Below, piece after piece: positions 24,201 through 31,929 of a DNA stretch of 64,000 nucleotides; within the stretch, counting starts at the first letter, position 1, and each line of letters begins with the position of its first letter. This DNA comes from Pyrrhosoma nymphula (taxonomy: Eukaryota; Arthropoda; Insecta; Odonata; Coenagrionidae). A program made the position numbers and the translations under genes. Below the pieces are notes generated by a model. That model was not told the DNA's origin, did not search any database, and was given only the letters and a program-made list of their open reading frames with translations. The stretch lies in the NCBI GenBank assembly GCA_963573305.1, contig OY754334.1, positions 29,071,614 through 29,135,613 on the forward strand. Reading direction: 5' to 3'.

Positions 24201-27200
24201 GCACTATGCACATGGGGTGAACTGAAGAACTCTGTACATGGAACAGAATATGCATCTTGGAATTTCACCATTTCACCGCGCATCCTCGTGTATGATGCGC
24301 TCCCAGTTTTTTAACGCTGATAAAAAGGGGAAAAAGGTGTGCGTCGTACACGAAAATATATGGTAATTACCATTTTCCCCTCACAGTTTCAATTTATTTG
24401 GTAGGCTACAAGCATATATAGTAGAGTTCTTAGTGTATCATTGAACTTTCATCCTTGTGCTATAGTTAGCATGGAGAAGAAATTAGCAAATAGCAGAGCA
24501 TTAGCTCCTCTCTATCTCCTCTCCCTGCCCCTCACGTTTGAATCAGTGAAGCCACACAAAATCGTAGTTTCACATATTTGGTGCTTTTGTCGATGTCACC
24601 AGACTTCATGCAGCGACTGTACCTCAAGTACTTGGGGAACAAATTTAATGCATTCAATTACAACAAATACAGTGATAATACTTAAAAAGGTTAAAAACCA
24701 GCAGACAAATCATTTGCCACATCTCATGGTAAGATAAACACACTATCACGACAGGGGAAAAATTCTTTTATTGTAACTTAGTGATGATACTTAGTATGAT
24801 AGTGGTAGACAAGGTATGCTTCATAGCCTCCAACCCAAAATTTTAAGTCAATATTTAGTTTATTGGTTTTGAAAGATAACTTGAACTGAATGTTTATTAA
24901 TTAGTCTATTTTATCTTCTCATCACAGTCAATTTATTTCAGTTAAGAGGTGGATGAATCAAGTTATGTGCACTGAAAGTTTTAAGGAATCTTTGGTCAAT
25001 TGTGGTAAATTGTATATTGCCTTTTTGCCAACCAGGCAAACATTTTATGTTTTCACACAAAATAACAAGAGAGACGGTGAAATGATCTGATGACCCTCCG
25101 AATCTCCATGGTGTCAAAACTTAAGTAAATTTCATAGAAAGAAAGCTTTTCATGAAAAATGCAGATTCTGACTCTTGAATTCATTTCCTATAACCGCATA
25201 TCTGCAATTAGTCACTTCACTACAGCCATTCCTGTTACATCATGACATCGGATTCATACACACACTGGAATAAGGCTATAGCCTTTGGTTTAGTTTACAA
25301 TTTTAATTCCCTTCCATTTCTGAAAATCCATAAAATTAAGGTTTGAACAGAAATGGAGCAAATAAGTACACTCAGGGTTTCATTTGAGTGAAAGTAGGAG
25401 CTGCTAAGATTAATATATATTATATATATATGCATAATACAGAATATGGCAGTCGTGCTGCCGAAATATCAAACAAACGTGCAAGTTTCCTTTTTTGTGT
25501 GTGCCAATATTTTTATGTTTTAGCTTGTCACGCCTGTGACGCCTTACTTGGTAGATATTTTCACAACGTGTGATTCTTCATTGATTCAATATATATATAT
25601 ATATATATTTATTTATATTCGATTTTTGATTTTTCTGCTTAACCATCATCCACATCACTAGTGTCTTAGTCCAATTTCAATTATATGTTTCCAATCCCTT
25701 TCTTTCACCTTCTGTTCAAATTATATGTGTATATATATATATATATACACATATAATTTGAACAGAAGGTGAAAGAAAGGGATTGGAAACATATAATTGA
25801 AATTGGACTAAGACACTAGTGATGTGGATGATGGTTAAGCCGAAAAATCAGAGGGTAAAAATGTGCTGTAGTCGGGACTCTAACCTGGAACCTCCCGATT
25901 TTGCGCCGGCCCAGCCGAAATCATGGTGAATCTAAAGTGTCCTGCAGGTCGATTCTGTAAATGTCATAGGCGTCTTAAGGGTCTTAGTTATTGCGGGGAA
26001 GTTATGACGGCTACGGCGTGTCATCAATCAAAAGCGATTCTGTAAGCCCCCGTCATAAGATTTAAGTCGGAGGACTCGTTCACACCGTGCGAGCCGTTCG
26101 TGAATGAGAAGAACCAATGAAAAACGCTAACCCAATTCAAAAAATTGACTAGCGGAAATCATACAGAGCGTGTGTTTCAAGCATGAAAACGAAGTTCGTA
26201 GAGTTTATTTAATCTTATGTTATAACATATGCAAAATAATATACTATGTTATCAGTAATTATGATAAAGTGCCCATATTTTGAGCAATATCAATAATAAG
26301 GGCAAATTTGTCCAACATTCATGATCTATATGCGTTGAAGAATCCCGGAGAGGTCTCGTGATGAATAGTAGGTCAATATTTGCAGTACTATTTTGAACAA
26401 AAGTAGACGAGTAAACTGTATTTGTGCATGAAGTTGTTTATTTGAAAATTGAGCCTTATTTGAAAGTGTCAAATAATGTGATAGAACGAATATAGTTTGT
26501 GGGAGTAGTAATAACCAGTGCTCATTTACATACCTGTTGAGTTGTCGTTCACAAGTTTTTTAAATAATCTTCCATGTGAGACGTGCTAAGTATTACGTGA
26601 AACTGAACCGCATACACCAATACGTGAGGAACATCGATGAAATAAAGTGAATTCAATAATCAACAAAGTGAGAAATCCCTCAAATTACCAATATGTGTGG
26701 AACAGCAATGAAATAAAGTGAATTTCATACTCTTTAACGTAGTGAGAAATCCCTCACATAATTACCGATATGCTAGGAACATCGATGAAATAAAGTGAAT
26801 TCCATACTCTTCAACGAAGTGAGAAATCCCTCTTACATATAAATGCCAATATGCGAGGAACAGCTATGAAATAAAGTGAATACCATTCTAAATTCAGCGA
26901 AATGAGAAATCCCTCTTATATTATTACCCAACCAATTATCGTAGCGAAATAGGTATGCACTTAATAATAGCAATACTGTCAGAATTGTGTTTAAATACTA
27001 TTTGCATACACGACGTAATTTGGTGATACCTCCCGAGCATGAACATATGTAAACATGCCACCGAGCATGTAAGCGCAAATACAAACGATCATCCTATATT
27101 CCATTTGTGTATAATGAAAGTAATACGATATATGTAAATTGTACCATTTATTGAAGCTGCACTCTCTACAAATACAAACGAAATTGAGTCCCATTAACTT

Positions 27201-30200
27201 GGCCCACAAGCCAAATGTCGACTGATGAACTCGACTGATGGTGCGTCTCATTGTCAGTGATGGGCACTAATATTGTAATATATAGGTACATTTATGCATA
27301 TAGTATCATTATAATGATTAATTAATATATTTCATGGTATTATTTACTCGGAGAAAAGTGAAAGAGGCTAAAAAGGTATGAATAATACGAAACTAATTTT
27401 AAGTATACACGGTAAATTTTGTCTACATAAATGTTTTAAGTTTAAAGTTATGGATATATAGAACATTGTACATAGTTCAACATTTATTTAAGCAAAATTT
27501 ACCACTTATAGTTAAAATTAGTTTTGTATTATGAATACCGTTTTAGCCTCTTTTACTTTTGTCCGAGTAAATATGATGTTTTTTACATACAATAAATGGA
27601 AAATTGACTGTGATAACATATAAATATCTTAATTAATGAACAATAATACTCCTATTCAGTGCCCTAATGACGGCTAACACGGGGTCTCCCGGACGTGTTA
27701 AGTTTTGACGGGAAAAAGCATTTATGACGACTATGACATTTACAGAATCGCTCCTCTTACAAATCCGTCATAATACCTATTTTATGACATTTACAGAATC
27801 GAGCTACTGGTAGAGCACCCGGCGCGAAATCGGGAGGTTCCAGGTTCAAGTTCCAGCCACGGCACATTTTCACCCTCTGATTTTTCGGCTTTACCATCTT
27901 CCACATCACCAGTGTCTTCATCCAATTCCAATTATATGTTTCCTTTCCCTTTCTTTCACCCTCCGTTCAAATTATTACATTTATTTGCCTAAAGGCAGTG
28001 TGTGAGTGAGTGAACGAATTATATCTCATTTGAAACCACCAGGATAAATGCTTTGAGAACAATAAGAACAATTTTCTATTCAGTACTTTAGTGGTGCATG
28101 TTCATTTCTGTGAAAGACTTCTGGAAAAACTTCTCCCAGTTGAGAATTACCACAAACTCAAATGGCAATTACATATGTCACACATATACATAAATACACC
28201 TAAGAAAATTTAATACACAATACTTGTGAAAATATGAATACCTCACAAGGACACACATTCACCATGGGGAATGCTAACTGGTACCTCCCACAGTAAAGGT
28301 AACTTACCTTTCATTTGATGTAAATGCATTGTCTCCTATGTTTATTTGGCCCAGAATAAAAAAATGGCACGCATGATGTGAAAATGAGAAATTGGAGAGA
28401 ATAAAGTTTTCACCAACTCAAATATTCATTATGTCCAAAATTATCACTGCACGAACAACCTAAAACTTAAGCAGTTGTCCCAGAAAACTCATCATAACAT
28501 TATACACTTAAAAGAGCTCCCAGGCATGCACCATTTAGGAGATAAGACAAGGTTGTAACACCAACGTTGTATATAAACTTACCACTTAAAAATAAGCATC
28601 GTAATGAGAAACATATGCCATTACAGACAACGAATTTCGAAGATCCAACACAAATGTAATTGAGATCTTTAAAGAGAGCTCTGTACTACGCATGGCATTC
28701 TCAAAAGCAAATTGACATTGTTGCTCAAATTCCTTATCTGCTGCCTAGTATTTAAAGCACGCTGTGCATGTTTTCATTATTTCTGAATGAATTATTGAAT
28801 CCCTGTCAGTTTATGTAGTTACAAATACATAAATACCAACGGTCCCTTTAACATTGGTAGCATACCTATAGCGTTGTGCATGCTTGTGAGGCTTCGCCTC
28901 GTGACAAGCATTAGCGATTTAATCTAATGCATTAATAATCTTAGTTACACTAACTTTAGGGTTAAGTGAAATGCATGCTCGTGACTACTCACCCCCTGCC
29001 ACACACCCTTGAAGTGGCATACAGGGTATTTTGTACATATATAAAATATTAAGATTGTATGCTAGGCCTAATTTCATTTTATCACATTACGAGCGAGAAG
29101 CCTTATCCTCTTACGACGGCCCACGACACATGTACACTTCTTCGCGGTTACCTCAAAGCGGCTTCGCTAGACTGTGAGAGAACACAAATGCACAACATTG
29201 CCCTAATTCTATAAAGGCATGACTTTGCGTCTTTCGTCCCAACATCCCTGCAAAACTTGACACTCCAGAAATTTAGCTCACGAAAACCGAAGACGTGCAC
29301 ACACATGTACAAGAGATGGGCAACACCAGGGATGCCTTAATTCACAGAAGTAGGGCGATAATAATGGACAAAGCCTACCGTACACTCACGGTAACCTAAA
29401 ATACAGCGAATGAGAATTACTGGCTGTCAGTATTGAACTTTAGGTTTGAAAATATGATATACTTTACCTGTATCACTAATATTTCTTTAACCCGGTTAAT
29501 TTCCTGCTGAGCTCTCTCCAGCTGTTCTTTTCTCTGTTGTTTTTTCAAGGCCTTGACCGCATCAGCAGAAATTGTGTTGAAATTTTTATGCAGTTCCCGA
29601 GCAAATTCTAGAGTTTGGATAACCTCATCGTACTTAGCAACCGCAGTAACTTGGTCGCTATTAAGATCTTTGCCGTTCTTCTGCTCTTCCTTGTAGGCCT
29701 CTAGCTTCCCCTAGTAAGATGAAATAGAAGTTATCATTGCAGTTAAGTTACACAACGCACCGGATATTGCACTTTTAGTCTCAACTTCGGCATAATGATG
29801 AAAAACTAGTTTCACAATGCCTAGGAAATACCAGTACGTAGTAGACCGAAAAAAAATAAACAGCGGAGTTTCATATATCTCACAGAAAAAACCTAACGAA
29901 ACCAATGAAAATTTATAACTTGGAAGGTTCGGCAACACAAGTACTATGCTTACGTCAAAAACCGATACGGCTAGCCTCAAGATCCAACATTCGGCATGCG
30001 GTTTGTTCAAAACCATTTATTAAAATAACAAACTATCGATATAGAAGACGAAGGGCAGAATTATAACGAGACGAGAGCACCATTAAAATAAAAAAACGAA
30101 AAAAGAATGAAATCTAATTCGCTAGGCAGTACCAGGACCGCCATGTTATCCCGTCTAGGTGCATTCTACCAAGGCCATCGTCCAGGCATTCCACTGAAAT

Positions 30201-30489
30201 TACTATCGAGTTTCTTGATTCCAAAACCGTAGGATACAATTACTCATAAGCCCAATTAATATTTCTCGCTGGAGCACATGGCAAATAAAACATGGCGGAC
30301 TGTTATTTCTCCAATGACAGATAAACGAATTCCCATGTAATGTCAGAACAACGACTAGAATCACGTAAAACGTACCTTCCTTTTCTCCAAATTACGTATT
30401 CTGTGCTCGATTACAATAATGGCTTGACGTAAAGGGTCTACGGCCTCCGTAGAGGCTTGTTTTTCTAGCTTCGCAGAGGCTGAAGGCAT
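69..30489 (-). CDS. Capr: Caprin homologue, first three coding exons (gene continues off the left edge)
   Basis: Spliced reading of 30489..30376, 29710..29468 and 230..69 gives 173 residues with no stop; all junctions are GT-AG and phase 0. The product starts MPSASAKLEKQ, then RNLEKRK|GKLEAYKEE, KYDEVIQTLEFAREL and KYLDDLYLLLSPKHIPEE. I recognise this as the N-terminal coiled-coil/HR1 region of Caprin. Caprins are cytoplasmic RNA-binding proteins that work with G3BP and FMRP in mRNA transport, translational control and stress granules (family knowledge). The HR2 and RGG regions are not in the window and must lie left of position 69. Intron 1 is 665 bp; intron 2 is 29.2 kb and is largely mobile elements. 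The QSER1-like gene on the same strand ends about 3.6 kb upstream of the start codon. Confidence 0.9.
231..1076. other. Caprin intron 2, 3' end; no gene seen
   Basis: AT-rich intron sequence next to the exon 3 acceptor. The only clear structure is the 36-bp tandem duplication at 653-724. The short ORFs on the minus strand have no recognisable motifs. Confidence 0.6.
653..724. repeat. Perfect 36-bp tandem duplication
   Basis: Positions 653-688 and 689-724 are identical (AATATTAGTCAAATATC...CCAAGTTT), with no spacer. Identity suggests a recent duplication. Confidence 0.9.
1086..1316. mobile_element. Hairpin MITE, piggyBac-like termini
   Basis: The ends are CTTTAATGGGGA and TCCCCATTAAAGGGGTTAA, and an inner inverted repeat pairs GTCCCAGTCCTGCTAAAT with ATTTAGTAGGACAGGG. 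The right end carries GGGGTTAA as in the other piggyBac MITEs of this window; the left TTAA appears mutated to ATAA. No coding capacity. Confidence 0.45.
1497..2345 (+). repeat. Repeat family A, copy 1, with internal tRNA-like part
   Basis: Positions 1497-1795 and 2178-2345 match the reverse complement of 18980-19470 at roughly 85-90 percent. A tRNA-like part at 1684-1760 has an A-box-like TAGCCCAGTGG and a B-box-like GAGTTCAATCC. Unlike an ordinary SINE, this part sits in the middle, about 190 bp from the shared left end. The copy is interrupted by a truncated LINE (1800-2175). Confidence 0.7.
1800..2175 (-). pseudogene. 5'-truncated LINE, C-terminus of reverse transcriptase ORF
   Basis: The minus strand reads HSHLTRGRENVHLQ, then LLYNWLPTNLK and FKLKLKELPLSKCYYSTDEF. 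This is the usual C-terminus of Jockey/CR1-superfamily LINE ORF2 and resembles the ends of the LINEs at 7.5-8.9 kb and 43.0-47.9 kb. The 3' end abuts a short TAA-rich tail at about 1800. Copy 2 of repeat A (18980-19470) lacks it, so it was inserted into repeat A. Confidence 0.6.
2346..3416. mobile_element. DNA element with ~250-bp terminal inverted repeats
   Basis: Positions 2346-2598 and 3170-3416 are inverted copies of each other, about 85-90 percent identical, starting ATATTGCGATTATAAATTG. On the minus strand the ~570-bp centre holds a possible transposase remnant (VIPPKCTPLCQPYEVYFF near 3040-3100) that resembles the P-P-x-x-T-x-x-x-Q-P-x-D stretch of some DDE transposases. Long TIRs around a decayed core fit a nonautonomous cut-and-paste element; the superfamily is not clear. 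Confidence 0.65.
3437..4222 (+). pseudogene. LINE ORF1 with SGNH/GDSL esterase domain
   Basis: The N-terminal part looks coiled-coil (LEDENNRLRGQISCF). VLIMGDSLLRFVG (near 3738-3776) carries the G-D-S nucleophile motif, VLLHVGTNDIK (near 3876-3908) the G-x-N-D motif, and DGLHLNRRGSKKFGG (near 4135-4179) the D-x-x-H motif. All expected esterase blocks are present and in order. A frameshift or stop at about 3933 separates the third block. Such domains in CR1 ORF1 are thought to bind or process lipids or membranes; the role is not settled. Confidence 0.8.
4289..7362 (+). pseudogene. LINE ORF2: endonuclease and reverse transcriptase
   Basis: Endonuclease blocks are LKLLQLNCRSITSK (from about 4387), IIGTESWLKED and ITGDLNLPHVDWE (about 4790-4830). 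Reverse transcriptase blocks are FSKAFDRVDHEVLMKKI (about 6046-6096), SGVLQGSVLGPLIFIIYVND and FANDRIIL, where the catalytic F-A-D-D has become F-A-N-D. The C-terminus has FVRPILEYG and RLAARFVMGNFKR. Frameshifts near 4690, 5000 and 5990, and a long decayed stretch at 5040-5850, make it nonfunctional. Excising the MITE at 6499-6785 restores the frame Y-L-G-V-T-L-S-R-D-L-Q-W. Confidence 0.85.
6499..6785. mobile_element. piggyBac-type MITE inside the LINE reverse transcriptase
   Basis: The ends are perfect inverted repeats, TTAACCCATTCAATGC and GCATTGAATGGGTTAA, and the flanking TTAA is the piggyBac target duplication. The element has no ORF. Collapsing it to a single TTAA rejoins the interrupted LINE codons GTG ACT TTA AGC AGG, so boundaries are known to the base. 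Confidence 0.92.
7516..8922 (+). pseudogene. Second LINE, reverse transcriptase, 5'-truncated
   Basis: Reads LNNYRPIALQNSFSKIFERI (from about 7577), [34 protein letters not shown] and YADDTTVIVSS, then the C-terminus HTRTKNDIHQNYVRTRAAK and MGIKLYNNLP. The Y-A-D-D catalytic motif is intact. At least four frameshifts or stops break the ORF. It belongs to the Jockey/CR1 superfamily and resembles the LINE at 43.0-47.9 kb. Its 3' UTR is split by two DNA elements and appears to continue at 17632-17650 and 18874-18955, ending in an ATT-repeat tail. Confidence 0.82.
9170..11680. other. Noncoding interior of the 8.7-kb Tigger element
   Basis: No convincing gene. A short inverted pair (GCGTAGCCTCAGAGA near 9346, and TCTCGGAGGCTACGGC near 10204) may mark an old insertion. 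A C-run lies near 9385-9400. Short ORFs at 10739-11277 overlap on both strands and look like shadows. Confidence 0.4.
11690..11884 (+). repeat. Repeat family D, copy 1 (about 195 bp)
   Basis: Begins CCCTGTAAGCCACATCAAGG and ends GAGAGGGACCGTT. It matches the reverse complement of 28847-29025 at roughly 80 percent along its whole length, so the pair defines a dispersed repeat. There is no tRNA-like part and no clear TIR. Confidence 0.7.
11885..13459. other. Noncoding interior of the Tigger element
   Basis: AT-rich, with short AACTAACTAAATAACT-type simple repeats near 12190-12260 and a C-rich stretch at 12590-12860. No recognisable gene. Confidence 0.4.
13460..14977 (-). pseudogene. Tigger/pogo transposase, full length, one stop codon
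   Basis: A 505-codon reading frame with a single TAA (14566-14564, codon 138). Residues 1-60 (MADTTKKRQQLSVEKKLQIL..., FGIPASSLSTI) form a psq-type helix-turn-helix. Residues 70-140 (SGPLLQSQAKTIALKLGIDD, NGWLEKFKRRW) form a CENP-B-type DNA-binding domain. Residues 160-310 hold the DDE core with Asp169 in NADESGFFYN, Asp274 in LFLDCCTAHK and Asp306 in VQPLDQGVI, a DD31D spacing. The tail is acidic and ends LDNYFTGKN. The related copy at 21254-22219 has Ser where this stop falls (S-A-S-V-D-V versus stop-A-A-V-D-V), so one base change probably made it. No frameshift was seen. It sits inside TA-flanked Tigger termini. Confidence 0.9.
15730..16050 (+). pseudogene. LINE fragment, C-terminal reverse transcriptase region
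   Basis: Reads KVREISFFSLVRPQLEYAAS, then LEHVQRRSARYVRGRYDNLL and SVTDLLQQLVWESFSD across frameshifts. R-P-x-L-E-Y-A and V-Q-R-R-x-A-R-x-V are typical of the region after the RT domain in CR1/Jockey LINEs. Confidence 0.65.
16190..16262 (+). repeat. Fragment of a common arthropod repeat
   Basis: The stretch GCTTGCCGTAAGAGGCGACT with its G/C-rich left side (GGATGGAAAATACTCCCGC) resembles a sequence found repeatedly in arthropod genomes. I cannot name the element with confidence. Confidence 0.35.
16270..17450. other. Noncoding right part of the Tigger element
   Basis: Short overlapping ORFs on both strands, none with recognisable motifs. Nothing else seen. Confidence 0.4.
17651..18873. mobile_element. 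Tigger-type nonautonomous element, 1.2 kb
   Basis: The termini are CAGTGAAACCTCTACCTAAC and the inverse of CAGTAAAACCTCTACTAAAC, flanked by TA (17649-17650 and 18874-18875). Inner parts repeat ACGAACTCC-type units near both ends. No transposase motif was found. It lies 19 bp from the right end of the 8.7-kb Tigger. Confidence 0.8.
18874..18955 (+). repeat. 3' end of the second LINE with ATT tail
   Basis: Follows the TA of the 1.2-kb Tigger element and ends AAAGATTTATTATTATTACC. An ATT-repeat tail fits the 3' end of the LINE whose coding part stops at 8922. This assignment is inferred from nesting, not from coding sequence. Confidence 0.5.
18980..19470 (-). repeat. Repeat family A, copy 2
   Basis: Inverse copy of 1497-1795 plus 2178-2345, without the LINE insertion seen there. 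The tRNA-like part (about 19212-19290, minus strand) has TGGCCCAGTGGATAAGG and a B-box-like GAGTTTGATCC. A TA run lies at 19027-19040. Confidence 0.7.
20195..22622. mobile_element. Tigger element nested in the pogo-like element
   Basis: The termini are CAGTGGAAGCTGTGTTCAGC and (minus) CAGTAGAAGCTCCATATAGC, with TA on each side (20193-20194 and 22623-22624). Its 2.4 kb is a usual Tigger length. It carries a minus-strand transposase pseudogene. Confidence 0.85.
21254..22219 (-). pseudogene. Tigger transposase, two stops, C-terminus lost
   Basis: Starts MAGKLKSLDLKTKLQII, with helix-turn-helix I-G-R-R-L-G-I-S-S-S-T-L, then SGPLMKAKTEYLSERLSIDN (CENP-B-type domain) and the DDE blocks NADKTGLFYNLLPDKT, VVLFIDNCPAH and LQPLDQGVIKLFK. 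All three Asp are kept. In-frame TGA codons follow R-A-A-V-L-Q-E-G and L-L-P-D-K-T-L-A-T. The frame ends shortly after the third Asp, about 150 residues before the usual end. It is clearly related to the transposase at 13460-14977 but diverged. Confidence 0.85.
22899..24050 (-). pseudogene. pogo/jerky-type transposase remnant of the outer element
   Basis: From right to left on the minus strand: GGRKKRTSYSNSKQIVF and IEDQLSAYIRDGCQFVFSLT with TTEMCQLKAVQIVR (N-terminal DNA-binding part), then AEKQRCTLMLTILVAGKKLP and QCVIFKLKTLPK (DDE N-part), FPAGIVVKCKK, NNYLVLDWIKCVLERHPGAL, and a Ser/Asp/Glu-rich C-terminus (SGEDEESSASNN). The order fits a pogo-group transposase with many frameshifts. Confidence 0.7.
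24366..25587. other. Intron sequence without recognised features
   Basis: AT-rich Caprin intron 2. Small ORFs at 24441 and 25388 have no motif support. A TA dinucleotide run precedes the SINE cluster at 25590-25609. Confidence 0.4.
25628..25738 (+). repeat. SINE body, plus copy (left arm of palindrome)
   Basis: Matches the tail part of the SINE at 27802-27975 (TCTTTCACC, TTCAAATTATATG). The tRNA-like head is missing. It is joined head-on to an inverted copy at 25739. Confidence 0.75.
25739..25925 (-). repeat. tRNA-derived SINE, minus copy (right arm of palindrome)
   Basis: The minus strand reads GCAAAATCGGGAGGTTCCAG with a B-box-like GGTTAGAGTCC, then the same body as its neighbour. The first 111 bp mirror 25628-25738 with one visible mismatch. 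Confidence 0.75.
26613..26935. repeat. Tandem array, four ~75-bp units
   Basis: Units start with ACCAATACGTGAGGAAC-type sequence at about 26614, 26688, 26763 and 26846, share ATGAAATAAAGTGAAT and end GTGAGAAATCCCTC. Spacings are 74, 75 and 83 bp, and units differ by substitutions and small indels. Confidence 0.9.
27345..27571. mobile_element. Hairpin MITE, ~227 bp
   Basis: The arms read TTTACTCGGAGAAAAGTGAA and, inverted, TTTACTCGGACAAAAGTAAA. They stay paired for about 80 bp (AGAGGCTAAAA, AAACTAATTTTAA, GGTAAATTTTG). The centre is AT-rich and noncoding. Confidence 0.75.
27802..27975 (+). repeat. tRNA-derived SINE
   Basis: The head reads TGGTAGAGCACCCGGCGCGA (A-box side), then AGGTTCCAGGTTCAAGTTCC (B-box side). 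CCCGG can pair with TCGGG to give a 7-nt anticodon-like loop. The body (TTTTTCGGCTTTACC...CTTTCACC) is shared with the copies at 25.6-25.9 kb. It abuts the right end of the TIR element. Confidence 0.75.
27976..28846. other. Intron sequence without recognised features
   Basis: Unique-looking AT-rich sequence; no ORF or repeat stands out. Confidence 0.4.
28847..29025 (-). repeat. Repeat family D, copy 2
   Basis: Inverse counterpart of 11690-11884, starting (minus) CCCTGTATGCCACTTCAAGG. It lies about 440 bp downstream of Caprin exon 2, within intron 2. Confidence 0.7.
29468..29710 (-). CDS. Capr: Caprin coding exon 2
   Basis: Eighty-one codons between a CTTACTAG acceptor and a GTAAAG donor, phase 0 at both ends. 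It starts GKLEAYKEEQKNGKDLN and ends VKEILVIQ, and contains KYDEVIQTLEFAREL, the most conserved stretch of Caprin HR1. The second half is a Lys/Gln/Glu-rich helix (KALKKQQRKEQLERAQQE), probably coiled coil. Confidence 0.92.
30376..30489 (-). CDS. Capr: Caprin coding exon 1 with start codon
   Basis: Thirty-eight codons from ATG at 30489-30487 to a GTACG donor at 30375-30374. The start has A at -3, a favourable context. It encodes an acidic/basic leader, then a helix (RQAIIVIEHRIRNLEKRK) typical of the start of the Caprin coiled coil. The 5' UTR should lie just to the right (30490 to about 30650); no TATA-like element stands out there. Confidence 0.9.
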
Positions 30490-31218
30490 CCTTCAAAGCG
30501 CAACAACTAGATGTGTTTAGGTATGACACACATCTGCCGTGTGAGTGCGCAGCGGTACCAGCGGTACGCAGAATCGTCCTACGAAAGTCAAATGTCATCA
30601 AATCAGCCTTTATTTCTGAAAAAAATAAGCGCTGTGTGCTTAGTATAGTGGTAATAGAGACTATTGACATTCACTAAAATTATTCATTATTTTTGTTCTT
30701 TTACTTAATAACTTCCTCAAATCGCTGTTTATGAGAAAAGGTGAAAGTAGAATCATTGAATATTTGGATGATCATGGTGTGCAATGGTGTGACCATCATC
30801 CTTCGTTCATGATCGGGCGACGGAAACTGGGATGAACATTTACTCCTTTAAAATCGTTCTGAACTGTGAAGGATAGTGCTACTATCAGTCAACTAAACAG
30901 CGCTAAATTGTCGGTCAAGGTCGCGCCATGGTGATCCCTAATCGCACTTAGCAACAAATCCTGACGAAATTTACACACTACCTGTGCTCATATTCAGGGC
31001 GTGACTCTCCTGGAATTGAAATTAATTTAATGCTCATACTAGCACCTCTTTGCTACGTTTCATGGCCTGACGGTAATGAGTGTTTAAGTCTCAGGCAGTA
31101 GCAGAGATTTAGGTATGCATCAGGCATGAAGGCCTTTGAATCGCCCGCGGCCATTGTAATCGGATGTAGTAATCCGAAACCTGTTAAAGCTCTGTATTAG
31201 GAGCTCTCTATCAAGAGT

Positions 31219-31319
31219 TTACAGGTTCTAAATCTCCCTATCAAGAGCTTTAGAACCTGTAACTGTTAGAGGCCCTCTATTAGCAATAGAGTATAGTATT
31301 GCTAATATAGGGGGCCTCT
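31219..31319. repeat. Two adjacent hairpins
   Basis: Hairpin 1 pairs TTACAGGTTCTAAA (31219) with TTTAGAACCTGTAA (31249-31262), a perfect 14-bp stem. Hairpin 2 pairs AGAGGCCCTCTATTAGCAAT with the inverse at about 31298-31319, a stem of about 21 bp with two mismatches and a 7-8-nt loop. Confidence 0.8.
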
Positions 31320-31929
31320 AATAGCTGTTACTACGGCTCTTGCGGGTGTTAATGAGGTACACAGTTTAGTGGTGGTCTCTATGGCCATGGGAGAGTTATC
31401 AGTTGCCAGACAAAAACATTCCTCTGTTCTAATGCTTCGGGAATCAAATAGAAGCCACGTCCGAGAACTGTATGATGAAATAATTTTTCTCTCTTGGAAG
31501 CATTGAGGTTTTGCCTCCCAAATGTTGCTGGGGGCAATGACTGAGAAAAATTCTCTGGTTGGTTGTTGAATGATTGTTTTTATTTTTTCCTCTCATGACT
31601 AAAGCTATACCATGGTCGTCATGGGTTGGAGCATGGCCACCAGGGGGCCATGGTTGGAGTTATTTATAAAGGTTGGGTTGGTGGCGACAGTGGAACGTGT
31701 CAATTAATATTGAAACTGGCTCATCAGGGCATTGGAGTCAGTAATTTTCCTCAGCCATCTATCATACAAATTATAGACATGTTGCCTAGCAGTCACCAGG
31801 CTCAATTATTTCAAGCAGGGTCAGCAAACCTGCAAGGATGCCTGAACAAATTAAAATGGCCTTCTGCAGTATCCTTACTGCTAAGAAGCATACTTATAGG
31901 CAGAAGCCGAAGAGACAGTTGTTTGGGGG

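Larger units (their letters stand above)
20082..24363. mobile_element. pogo-like element carrying a nested Tigger
   Basis: The ends are inverted repeats, CCATACATTCTCGTGTACCA and (minus) CCATATATTTTCGTGTACGA, flanked by TA (20080-20081 and 24364-24365). Its own transposase remnant is on the minus strand (22899-24050). A complete second element (20195-22622) sits inside its left part, so the Tigger inserted later. Confidence 0.8.
25948..27802. mobile_element. TIR element of unknown superfamily flanked by inverted SINEs
   Basis: Both ends carry CGATTCTGTAAATGTCATA pointing inward, and each subterminal region repeats GCGATTCTGTAA and CGTCATAA. No transposase is visible inside; the interior holds the 75-bp tandem array and a hairpin MITE. 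Subterminal repeats are common in hAT and Mutator-like elements, but the family is undecided. Confidence 0.55.

Noticed and set aside
26613..26935. CRISPR-like array
   Set aside because: Repeats of about 75 bp without distinct spacers in an animal intron; a plain tandem repeat.
27802..27870. Functional tRNA gene
   Set aside because: The 5' part is missing and the same head is attached to a repeated body at 25.7-25.9 kb.
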